Both the position numbers and the translations under genes were made by a program. The notes below the pieces were generated by a model. It was not told where the DNA came from and made no database searches. It saw only the letters and a program-made list of their open reading frames with translations. Shown piece by piece: positions 57,074 to 64,000 of a stretch of 64,000 nt of DNA (within the stretch, counting starts at the first letter, position 1; each line of letters begins with the position of its first letter). Source of the DNA: Streptomyces fulvoviolaceus (GTDB lineage Bacteria; Actinomycetota; Actinomycetes; Streptomycetales; Streptomycetaceae); the NCBI RefSeq assembly GCF_000718165.1, contig NZ_JOEY01000048.1:79004-143003 (forward strand), in the 5' to 3' direction.

Positions 57074-57385
57074 GAACGCTTCTTTCTCATGGGCACGTTC
57101 AACTTCAGCTTCACGCAGCATGGGTCGGACGGCTTGATGGCGGTCGCAACAGCTTCGCCTGTGAACGTGGAATCGAATTTCAGAAGTCATTCTGGACGGG
57201 TGACTGCGTGACTGGGAGGGTGTATCACTCCCTGTCTCCGCACACCCCCTCAGGGGCTTTGCGTACTCGGGAACGAGACAGTCGAAACCCTGTGCCCGCA
57301 TTGCCATCCTGTTCCGCCATCGCTCCGGCGCGTGGCGCCTGTGGACGTGAGCGCCGAGTTCGCGTCGAGGCGCGGGGAGGGCCCC
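57074..57385. other. Gap without recognisable gene
   Basis: The 312 bases between the SnoaL-like gene and the HxlR gene hold no convincing frame. The right half is GC-rich, the left half is AT-richer like the SnoaL-like gene. A short CCCCT-C-AGGGG hairpin followed by CTTT lies at 57246-57260. Confidence 0.5.
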
Positions 57386-57793
57386 TCAGTCGGACATGTC
57401 CTCCGAGGGTGACGCCGAGCCCGTGCCGTTCGTGCGCTGGTGGGTGACGATGCCGGGCAGTTGCTCGTAGATCGCGTCGATCAGATCGCAGACGCGCTCG
57501 GCGATCGGGCGGCCGAGAGCGGTGAGTTCGTAGTCGACCCGCCTGGCGACCGTCGGGTGTGGTGTCCGCGCGACGAGGCCGTCGTCCTCCAGACGCTGGA
57601 GGGTCTGCCACAGCATCCGGTCGGAGACCCCGGACACGCTGCGACGCACCTCGGCGAACCGCAGAGGGCCTTCTGTCAGGGCGGCGAGGGTCAGGCCACC
57701 CCACCGGCCCGTCGCGTGCTCCAGTACCTCCCGCGACGTGCACTGCGGATCGAACACGCTCATCCCGGCCACGCGCTCGGTCCCTCGACTCAT
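57386..57793 (-). CDS. HxlR-family transcriptional regulator
   Basis: A 135-residue winged-helix regulator. HxlR features are the N-terminal CTSREVLEHATGRWGGLTLAAL, then RFAEVRRSVSGVSDRMLWQTLQRLEDDGLV and a beta-wing ending RRVDYELTALG. These proteins often respond to reactive electrophiles or redox state. It diverges from the NmrA-like gene over 95 bases, where a palindromic AAGTAC-T-GTACTT site lies. ATG at 57793 is taken; an inner ATG 10 codons on (MSVFDPQC) is a real alternative. Confidence 0.9.
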   Translation of the reverse strand: MSRGTERVAGMSVFDPQCTSREVLEHATGRWGGLTLAALTEGPLRFAEVRRSVSGVSDRMLWQTLQRLEDDGLVARTPHPTVARRVDYELTALGRPIAERVCDLIDAIYEQLPGIVTHQRTNGTGSASPSEDMSD

Positions 57794-57830
57794 ACGCCCA
57801 TGTTAAACGGGCCGCGTGCTTATTTTGAGT

Positions 57831-57843
57831 AAGTACTGTACTT
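57831..57843. promoter_or_regulatory. HxlR-type operator
   Basis: AAGTAC-T-GTACTT is a perfect inverted repeat in the gap between the divergent HxlR and NmrA-like genes. Nearby GTAAGT repeats suggest a larger bipartite site. It is the likely binding site of the adjacent HxlR protein. Confidence 0.6.
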
Positions 57844-57888
57844 TCGTAAGTGTGAGCCGCTGGGGCTCCTGACGGGAGACGTTGTCCG

Positions 57889-58527
57889 ATGAAAATCCTC
57901 CTCCTTGGCGGCACAGGTGCCACCGGCGCCCTGTTCGTGGAGCGGGCCACCGCGGCCGGACATGAGGTGGTGGCCTTCGTCCGCGACGCCTCCAAGCTCA
58001 CCCCGGCCGACCGGCTGACCGTGGTCGAGGGGGACGTTCGCGATGCCCGTGCGCTCGCCGAGGCGATGCGCGGCACCGACGCTGTGGTCAGCACGCTGGG
58101 TCTCGGCAAGGTCAAGGATCCCGGCAGCCTGATCGCCGACAGCACCCGCGCGCTGGTCCGGGCGGCCGAGGACAGCGGCACCAAGCGCGTGCTGATCATG
58201 TCGGCGTTCGGGGTCGGCGACTCCCTGGCCAAGGCCTCCGCGTTCGCCCGGTTCCTCTACAACTCGGGCGGCAAGGCGGCCTTCGCCGACAAGGCCGAGG
58301 GAGAGCGGATCCTCACCGCCTCCGTCCTGGACTGGACGCTGGCCTACCCGGTGTTGCTGACCAACAAGCCCGCCACGGGCAACGTCCATGCCGTCGACCT
58401 GACCGAGCTGGACCGCCTGCCCGGCCTGCCCAGGGTCTCCCGGGCCGACGTCGCCGCCTTCCTGCTGGACGCCGCAGTCGGAGGCGCTTGGTCCCGGCGC
58501 ACTGCGGTACTCACCGCCGGCCGGTGA
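57889..58527 (+). CDS. NAD(P)-binding NmrA/SDR-a protein
   Basis: A 212-residue atypical SDR. The Rossmann glycine motif is ILLLGGTGATGALFVERA at the N-terminus, with VVEGDVRD, DAVVSTLG and VLIMSAFG following. The fold matches NAD(P)H-binding proteins such as biliverdin reductase B-like or NmrA-like enzymes. It lacks the canonical YxxxK. It probably reduces a quinone, flavin or aldehyde; divergence from HxlR fits a stress-induced reductase. GGGAG lies upstream of the ATG. Confidence 0.88.
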   Translation: MKILLLGGTGATGALFVERATAAGHEVVAFVRDASKLTPADRLTVVEGDVRDARALAEAMRGTDAVVSTLGLGKVKDPGSLIADSTRALVRAAEDSGTKRVLIMSAFGVGDSLAKASAFARFLYNSGGKAAFADKAEGERILTASVLDWTLAYPVLLTNKPATGNVHAVDLTELDRLPGLPRVSRADVAAFLLDAAVGGAWSRRTAVLTAGR

Positions 58528-58927
58528 CCGCCTCGTCGCACGCCCTACCTCGTCGGCGGCGGAAGCATCGACAGCCCGGTGGCCCGAGCCGGTGCCATAC
58601 GAACGTACGGCGAGCGGGTGGCGGCACGTGTGAAGCAAGGGCCCGGCCCGGCTCGATGAACACCATGTCCGTCGGCGCTCCGGCCGACACCGCGCACGCG
58701 ATGAGCGCCGGCACGACCGTCAGATGGCGGTGCACCCCGCGCGGTTCACGCGCATCCGGGACGCGGCGAGCCGCTCCAGCAGGCCGGAGATCTCCTCGCG
58801 TGCCACCTGTCGATGCCCGCCCAGCCGATCAAGGGCGGACGGGATCGGTGCTGACCGAGTGGTGGCCGCCTGTGCCGGAGGACCGCCCGGGCGCGGGCCG
58901 TCTCCGCAGAGCAGGTGGCGGACGTGC
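58528..58927. other. Region without an intact gene
   Basis: No frame has convincing coding character. A minus-strand stretch at about 58722-58830 (VAREEISGLLERLAASRMRV) looks like the end of a helical enzyme, possibly a cytochrome P450 C-terminus lacking its heme Cys, but the match is too short to call. Confidence 0.4.
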
Positions 58928-59170
58928 CTACCGCGGCGCGAGAGCGGCGAAAGCCTCGTCGAGCACGACGTCGAGGCGGAGGTGGCCGTCGGAGGCGGTC
59001 CAGTGGTCGACGGCGACATTCAGGCAGTCCATCGCGGCGGCGGCGCGTACCGCCGGAACCAGGAGAGTTGGCCACGGGGGATCGGCGCGCTCGGCGAGGG
59101 CCTGGGCGATGGCGGGGCGCCAGCCGTTCGGCTTCTCCAGTGTGCGGGTGCCCAGCGCGGGCGTCCGCAT
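58928..59170 (-). pseudogene. TetR-family regulator, C-terminal remnant
   Basis: About 80 residues read as the C-terminal domain of a TetR/MftR-type regulator: RTPALGTRTLEKPNGWRPA, ALAERADPPWP, AAAMDCLNVAVDHWTASDG and LDEAFAAL. The DNA-binding N-terminal half is absent; sequence to the right of about 59172 instead becomes part of an SDR gene on the other strand. It is broken and should not bind DNA. Confidence 0.65.
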
Positions 59171-59189
59171 GATCCCGGCGAACCCACCC

Positions 59190-59487
59190 GCCCCGCGTAC
59201 GCCGCCTCCAAGGCCGGGGGCAGCGCGCTGACCCGCCACATCGCCTCCCGCTGGGCAAGGATGGCATCCGCTGCAACGTGGTCGCCCCCGGCCCGGTCAT
59301 GGGCGAGACCCAGCAGCAGCCGGACGACCAGCAGTTGCAGGCCATGGCGTTGCAGTTCGCCCGCAGCCCGCGCCTGGGCGAACCCGCCGACCTGGCCGGC
59401 GCCGTCGCCTTCCTCTTCTCCGACGACGCGGCCTGGATCAGCGGCCAGGCCTGGTCGATCGACGGGGGCATGAGCCTGCGCGGCTGA
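59190..59487 (+). pseudogene. SDR oxidoreductase, 5'-truncated and frameshifted
   Basis: The last third of a classical SDR is recognisable: YAASKAGGSALTRHIASRW (active-site YxxxK) in one frame, then, after one lost base at about 59253, GKDGIRCNVVAPGPVMGE and RLGEPADLAGAVAFLFSDD in another, ending SWSIDGGMSLRG-like at 59487. The cofactor-binding half is missing. Together with the truncated TetR gene it marks a deletion of the sequence that lay between two divergent genes. Confidence 0.75.
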
Positions 59488-59539
59488 GACCCCACATCCC
59501 GTTTCCCGCTGATTCACCTACTGGAATGGACATGACGTC

Positions 59540-60292
59540 ATGACCAAGACCCTCGGACTCATCGGCGCCGGCAACATCGGCAGCGCGCTGGCCCGCCTCG
59601 CCGTCGCCGCCGGACTGGACGTCGTACTCAGCAACTCCCGCGGCCCGGAAACCCTCGCCGACCTCGTCGCCGAACTCGGCCCGCGGGCCCGCGCGGCCAC
59701 ACCCGCTGAGGCCGCGCAGGCCGGTGACCTGGTGGTGGCGACCGTCCCGCTGAACACCTACACGCAGCTCCCCGCTGTCGCCCTGGCGGGCAAGACCGTC
59801 ATCGACACCATGAATTACTACCCCGAGCGCGACGACCGGATCGCCGAACTGGACGCGGGCGAGCAGACCTCCAGCGCCCTGGTGCAGCGGCACTTGGCCG
59901 ACTCCCGGGTGGTCAAGGGGTTCAACAGCATCGATTTCGTGCGCCTGTTCACTGCCGCCCGGCCCGCCGGTGCGGCCGACCGCAGCGCCCTGCCCGTCGC
60001 CGGTGACGATACGGCCGCCAAGGCGCAGGTGGCCGAGCTGCTGGACGCGCTGGGCTACGACGCGGTGGACATCGGCACGCTGGCCGACAGCTGGCGCAGT
60101 GAGCCGGGCACCCCCGTCTATGTCCAGCCGTACCTGCCGGCGCAGCCCGACGGGCTGACGCAGGAGGAGATGGGGCGCTGGTTCTTCGAGGTCCCGGGCG
60201 TCCCCGTGCCCGCCGACAAGGTGCGGGAGCTGACCGACTCCGCCGTCCGGCGCTCCGCGGGCGACGCCCGCGCGACCCTCAGCCGGGACTGA
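59540..60292 (+). CDS. NADPH-dependent F420 reductase-like protein
   Basis: A 250-residue Rossmann protein. The dinucleotide motif is LGLIGAGNIGSALARLAVAAGLDV, then SNSRGPETL, VVATVPL and KTVIDTMNYYPERD. It resembles the F420H2:NADP oxidoreductase group (NADP-binding 2-hydroxyacid/3-HAD-like), although many such proteins act on other substrates. The actinobacterial setting with abundant F420 makes a hydride-transfer role plausible. It stands alone, 52 bases after the broken SDR. Confidence 0.85.
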   Translation: MTKTLGLIGAGNIGSALARLAVAAGLDVVLSNSRGPETLADLVAELGPRARAATPAEAAQAGDLVVATVPLNTYTQLPAVALAGKTVIDTMNYYPERDDRIAELDAGEQTSSALVQRHLADSRVVKGFNSIDFVRLFTAARPAGAADRSALPVAGDDTAAKAQVAELLDALGYDAVDIGTLADSWRSEPGTPVYVQPYLPAQPDGLTQEEMGRWFFEVPGVPVPADKVRELTDSAVRRSAGDARATLSRD

Positions 60293-61106
60293 ACCAGGAA
60301 GCGCGGAGCTGGGGCTGCGGCGAAGGGCTGACATACGACTGGGTATCAACATCGTGGCGTTCGACCATCCCGTGGACGACGGGAAGGGGCCCGGTGGGCT
60401 GGTGCCGCAGCTGGCCGCCGAGCGGCGCGCGAGCGACGAGCAGCAGGACGGGTGGGGGCGACGCGCAGGCGTTGCCCCGCGCCCGCCGATGTCGAGGGAC
60501 GCTTCGAGCAGCTGACCGGTCCGTCGGCCATGTCCCGCGCATGAACGGGTTGGGCCCGCGGCGCCGGCAGGTCTCTACCGGCAGCGGCGCCGTACTCCTC
60601 CACGGCGCTGAGTAGGCCGGCGGCCGAATCCGGCGCCCGGTGTAGACGACTCACGTCGTACGCGTCGGCGCGCGATCTCCTGTCCCCTTGTCGTCGTTGG
60701 AGGCGGCCAAGTGGGGGGACCTGTCGTTCCCCTGATCATCACGGTCTGCCTCGCGGCGGGCGGAGGCACCAGGCTGGGTGAAGTGCCTTTTCCCGTGCCG
60801 ATGAGAGGAGCACCACCTCATGGCGGCTTAGCCGGCTCCCGCGCAGATGTGCGCCGGACGGTTCGACCACCACGGCGTCGACGAGCAGAGGCCCTACGCC
60901 GAGGTGGAAGGCGCCGCAGCCCATCTCCTCGGCCGCCGCACCGTCACGGACGCCACCATCCGCGGCACGCATGCCCCTTGCCAGTTGTATCCGGCCTTCG
61001 GTCATGCCCGCGCGGACGGCGTGTGAAGAGCACTACGGGCCGACGCGAGCTTGTGACCAGGGCCCGGTCGGCCACATCGAGAACGTGGAGCGAAGGAGCG
61101 CGAAAC
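60293..61106. other. 814-base region without recognisable gene
   Basis: Open frames on both strands here have biased, low-complexity translations and no family match that I can see. The likely ribosome site (AAGGAG) of the next gene is at its right end. The stretch may be eroded coding DNA, in keeping with the pseudogenes on both sides. Confidence 0.5.
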
Positions 61107-61955
61107 ATGAGCAAGGAACCCAGCCCCGCCAAGGAAATCGTCGTCGTCATCGGCCCCGGCAGCATCGGCCTGGCCATCGCCCGCCGGGTCGGCACCGGCC
61201 GCACCCTGCTGCTGGCCGCCCATGACGAGAAGGCCTCGCAGGCCGCCGCCGAGCAGCTGCGCGGCGAGGGCTACGAGGTGGCGGTGCAGGCCACCGACAT
61301 CTCCGATCTGCCCCAGGTCGAGGCGCTGGCCGCCGCGGCCGCCGAGATGGGTGCGGTCACCCAGGTGATCCAGGCCGCCGGTGTATCACCCACCCAGGCG
61401 ACCATCGAGCGGCTGCTGCACGTCGATCTGCTGGGCACGTCGTATGTCCTGGACGCCTTCGCCCGGGTGATCGCGCCGGGCGGGGCAGGCATCGTGGTCG
61501 CCAGCATGGCCGGGCACCGGGAGAGCCCCTACACGCCCGAGATCGAGCACGCGCTCGCGACCACCGAGACCTCGAAACTGCTCGCGCTGCCCTTCCTCCA
61601 GCCGGACCGGCTCGGCTCCTCGGTCCACGCCTACGCCATGTCCAAGCGGGCCAACTCGCTGCGTGTGCAGACGGCCGCCGCCGCGTGGGGCAAGCGCGGA
61701 GCCCGCGTGAACGCCGTCAGCCCCGGCGTGATCATCACCCCGCTGGCCCTCGACGAGCTCTCCGGCCCGCGCCGCGAGTGGTTCGACAAGGTGCGCGAGA
61801 CCTCGGCGGCCAAGCGGTTCGGCACCTCCGAGGAGGTCGCCGCGGCCGCCGCCTTCCTGCTCGGCCGCGAGGCCGGCTTCATCACCGGAGCCGACCTCCT
61901 GATGGACGGCGGCGTGACCGCGGCGCTGCGCGCCGGTGAGCTGACGACGCCGTAA
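61107..61955 (+). CDS. SDR-family oxidoreductase
   Basis: A 282-residue SDR with an unusual glycine motif, VVVIGPGSIGLAIARRVG, in place of TGxxxGxG. The second strand carries AAHDEKASQAAAEQL, and the rest of the fold is regular: QAAGVSPTQA, ASMAGH, the active site YAMSKRAN and the C-terminal NAVSPGVIITPLA. It probably uses NAD(P); substrate is unknown. ATG at 61107 with AAGGAG 8 bases upstream is clear, and the much longer open frame above it is not coding. A strong terminator follows at 61981. Confidence 0.9.
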   Translation: MSKEPSPAKEIVVVIGPGSIGLAIARRVGTGRTLLLAAHDEKASQAAAEQLRGEGYEVAVQATDISDLPQVEALAAAAAEMGAVTQVIQAAGVSPTQATIERLLHVDLLGTSYVLDAFARVIAPGGAGIVVASMAGHRESPYTPEIEHALATTETSKLLALPFLQPDRLGSSVHAYAMSKRANSLRVQTAAAAWGKRGARVNAVSPGVIITPLALDELSGPRREWFDKVRETSAAKRFGTSEEVAAAAAFLLGREAGFITGADLLMDGGVTAALRAGELTTP

Positions 61956-61980
61956 CGAGCCGACAGCCGAGGCCCTGAAT

Positions 61981-62017
61981 CCGCCCGGGTCCGGGCCCGC
62001 AGTCCGGACCCGGGCGG
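61981..62017 (+). terminator. Strong hairpin after the SDR gene
   Basis: Perfect 14-base arms, CCGCCCGGGTCCGG and CCGGACCCGGGCGG, around a 9-base loop, 25 bases after the SDR stop. Confidence 0.8.
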
Positions 62018-62108
62018 ACGGCCTCCTCACCGACTGGCACCCGGGCCCCCGGGCTATGCACGGCTGCCGGCGCGCCAGCGGCACACAGCCTCGCCCCGCG
62101 GTGGCACT

Positions 62109-62255
62109 CAACTGCCGGATGCCGCGCGCGGTGGCGGCTTCGGCCTCGTCGGTCTCAAGGAGCGAGTGACCGCACTGGGCGGCGAGTTGCACGCGGGCCC
62201 CCGTGCCGGCGAGGGCTGGGAGATCAGGGCCAACTTTCCTGCGGGGAAGACCTGA
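62109..62255 (+). pseudogene. Histidine kinase, C-terminal remnant
   Basis: The frame ending at a TGA (62253-62255) reads GGGFGLVGLKERVTALGGEL, then HAGPRAGEGWEIRANFPAG. This is the G2 box and end of a NarL-group histidine kinase ATPase domain. Nothing upstream continues it, and the preceding 90 bases are a terminator and non-coding sequence. It is a leftover tail of a lost two-component system, perhaps once resembling the pair at 811-2684. Confidence 0.7.
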
Positions 62256-62370
62256 CGAGGCCGGTGGCACCGGCGGCACGGCGACGGGCCCCCGGTCGGC
62301 CCGGGCCACCGATGCCGCAGGGCCGGTCAGGGCACCCAGCAGGCCCAGCCATCGGATCGCATCAAGAAGC

Positions 62371-63579
62371 TCATCGGCCCACGTGGCGTCGGAGTTCCGC
62401 GTACCAGCGGGCCTCCGCCGCGGCCACCGCAGTGAGAATGACGACGACGCCCGCCAGGGCGGCGACCGGCGGGAGTGCGGCCGCCGCGGGGGTGCCCACG
62501 AGCAGCAGGCACAGGCCCGTCAGGCGGAAGCCGCCCCATACGTTCAGCATGATCCGGCCGAACAGCAGCAGGCCGGCCAGGTAAAGGGCCGCTCTGCCGC
62601 ACAGGGCCCAGGCGTAGAAGCCGCCCAGCGCCTTGCCGTCGTCGGCGTGGGCGACGACGCCCTCGACGCCGAGGGCGGTCAGGACGACACCGGCCATGAC
62701 GGGGAAGTGGGCATAGCCGTAGGCGTTGACCGCCAGGCTGAGGCGGGCCTGGCCCTGCGCCTTGTCCAGCTGGCGTTCGCCGATCAGGGTCGCCAGGTCG
62801 AAGTACAGCCACCACAGGCCCGTCGCGGCGGCCACGCCCAGTACGGCCGCGGCGAGCAGCCCTGCGCCGACCGGGTGGTCCGTGGCCCCGGCGCCCATGG
62901 CCAGCAGGGATTCGCCGATCGCGATGATGATGAACAGCTCGTGCCGCTCGGCGAAGTAGCGGGCGCTGTGGATGCGCCAGCTGCCCCGGCGGGAGGTGGC
63001 GTACACACCGCCCCAGTCCACCGCGATCGCCGCCGCGAACAGCGCCGTCTGCCACCGGCCGCCGACCGCCGCGCCGACGATCAGGAGCCCGCAGCCCGCC
63101 AGGACCGGCGGCCAGGAGACGGCGATCTGCCGCAGCAGCCCGCGGTCGCCACGCGCCAGTACGCTGTAGAGGACCAGGTGCACGACACGTACGAACAGGT
63201 AGGCGCAGGCCAGGACCAGCGGACCGTTCAGACCGCCGGGCAGGTCGTCCCACGCTTCGGGGACGGTGAGCGCGACCACGAACACCCCGGCCATCGCGAG
63301 TGCCATGCCCGCGCGTACGACGCCGCGGTCGGCCCGGGCCTGGTTGCCCAGCCAGGCGTACGCGGACCAGGAGAACCAGACCAGCGCCAGCAGCAGCACG
63401 CCGTGCAGCACTCCCGTGCCGGTGTGGTGGTGGGCCATGTACTGGGTGATCTGGGTGAGCGTGAAGACGTACACCAGGTCGAAGAACAGCTCGAAGGTGG
63501 TCACCCGGCTGCTCGCCGGCGCCTTGCGTGCGCCGGCCGGCGGGCCACCCTGCGGCGGTCCGTACTGCTCGCTTTCCAA
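62371..63579 (-). CDS. Low-temperature-requirement A (LtrA) family membrane protein
   Basis: A 402-residue polytopic protein with about ten to eleven hydrophobic helices. The LtrA signature is TTFELFFDLVYVFTLTQIT near the N-terminus, with HELFIIIAIGESLLAMGAG in the middle. The family was named from a Listeria cold-growth mutant; its molecular role is unknown and transport is possible. The start appears to be TTG at 63579, with GAGGGA 8 bases before it; no ATG or GTG is in a better place. Confidence 0.9.
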   Translation of the reverse strand: MESEQYGPPQGGPPAGARKAPASSRVTTFELFFDLVYVFTLTQITQYMAHHHTGTGVLHGVLLLALVWFSWSAYAWLGNQARADRGVVRAGMALAMAGVFVVALTVPEAWDDLPGGLNGPLVLACAYLFVRVVHLVLYSVLARGDRGLLRQIAVSWPPVLAGCGLLIVGAAVGGRWQTALFAAAIAVDWGGVYATSRRGSWRIHSARYFAERHELFIIIAIGESLLAMGAGATDHPVGAGLLAAAVLGVAAATGLWWLYFDLATLIGERQLDKAQGQARLSLAVNAYGYAHFPVMAGVVLTALGVEGVVAHADDGKALGGFYAWALCGRAALYLAGLLLFGRIMLNVWGGFRLTGLCLLLVGTPAAAALPPVAALAGVVVILTAVAAAEARWYAELRRHVGR

Positions 63580-63735
63580 CTACGTGTCCCTCGGAGCGTG
63601 GGTCGAGCGGCGTGGTCGTGGAACCCGCGTCGGCGTCGGAGGCCTCTTTGCCGTGAGGGCCGGCCTTCAGGTTGTCCGCAGGGGGACCGGGCGGCAACAG
63701 GACCGCGATCGATCGGCCGAAAGGCCGAGGGCAGG

Positions 63736-64000
63736 TCAGGACAGGGGAGAGGCGGGATCGTCCTCCACAGCCGCCGACCGGTCGTCGTGCGCCGGGGTCC
63801 TCTTCGCGGGCTGCTCCTGCCCGAGCAGGTCGAGCAGGACCATCGCGTCGTGATCGGCGGTGCCCGGCTCGGCGTAGTACGTCACCAGGCGGTGTCCGGG
63901 GGTGCCCTCCAGTTCCATGGACTGGTAGCCGAGGGTGAGGTCGCCGACCTCGGGGTGGTGGAACGTCTTGCGGCCGTGGGCGTGGCCCTTGACGTCGTAG
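63736..64000 (-). CDS. MmyB-type XRE regulator, C-terminal part
   Basis: The minus strand carries an open frame from the window edge to a stop at 63736, 88 codons. It reads YDVKGHAHGRKTFHHPEVGDLTLGYQ-like sequence and then RLVTYYAEPGTADHDAMVLLDLL. This is the end of the ligand-binding domain of MmyB-type XRE regulators. The HTH and most of the sensor lie outside the window. The last 30 residues form a charged tail. It is a likely functional relative of the broken copy at 56058-56340. Confidence 0.8.
   Translation of the reverse strand, partial: YDVKGHAHGRKTFHHPEVGDLTLGYQSMELEGTPGHRLVTYYAEPGTADHDAMVLLDLLGQEQPAKRTPAHDDRSAAVEDDPASPLS

Noticed and set aside
58722..58830. Possible cytochrome P450 C-terminal fragment on the minus strand
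   Set aside because: VAREEISGLLERL fits the helix after the heme Cys, but the Cys motif itself is absent and the match is too short.
60739..61005. Minus-strand frame of 88 codons in the 814-base gap
   Set aside because: No family match, no good ribosome site and a low-complexity end. I treat it as non-coding.

Overview
The window is high-GC DNA with GC-rich third codon positions, frequent GTG starts, AGGAGG-like ribosome sites and many genes overlapping as GTGA or ATGA. Tat-dependent solute-binding proteins, XRE/ImmA and MmyB-type regulators, an LtrA homologue and a dispersed GGCGGAGCCGC repeat between convergent genes all point to a Streptomyces-type actinomycete chromosome. The species cannot be named from the sequence alone. 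I see no tRNA, rRNA, CRISPR array, insertion sequence or replication origin.

Layout. 1-4.7 kb: start of an MMPL transporter, a VOC protein, a NarL-type two-component pair and a Tat-exported sulfatase. 4.7-10 kb: IclR and MarR regulators diverge from an SDR / amidohydrolase / acyl-CoA ligase / MaoC hydratase operon, which looks like a CoA-dependent degradation pathway of unknown substrate. 10-28.2 kb: a glycan-use locus. A leftward unit carries a PfkB kinase, a sugar ABC importer without its ATPase, a GH2 beta-galactosidase and three exported proteins (phosphoesterase-LamG, PHP phosphoesterase, small secreted protein). A rightward unit carries DeoR, GH4, GH38 alpha-mannosidase and GH29 alpha-fucosidase. 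28.3-36 kb: sulfotransferase, ATP-grasp enzyme, a metallophosphoesterase coupled to a phosphopantetheinyl transferase, an alpha/beta hydrolase, an XRE/ImmA pair and an MmyB-type sensor.

36-49 kb: a GntR regulator with a cytosolic Cache protein, a PotABCD-type importer, an M24 peptidase and a 4-hydroxyproline catabolic cluster (three-subunit D-hydroxyproline dehydrogenase, DapA-like deaminase, epimerase, GntR). Three similar TGTGACAT-type sites precede its transcription units. 49-55.6 kb: an SsuABC/TauABC-type importer diverging from a PobR/PcaR-like IclR regulator, then a Rieske oxygenase, a 61-residue protein and a VanB-like reductase, which looks like uptake and oxygenation of an aromatic or aryl-ether compound.

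55.6-64 kb is a decayed accessory region. It mixes intact small redox and regulatory genes (SnoaL-like, HxlR, NmrA-like, F420-reductase-like, SDR, LtrA) with remnants: a deleted and frameshifted MmyB-type regulator, a divergent TetR/SDR pair whose two 5' ends are both missing, and the last codons of a histidine kinase. The window ends inside another MmyB-type regulator.
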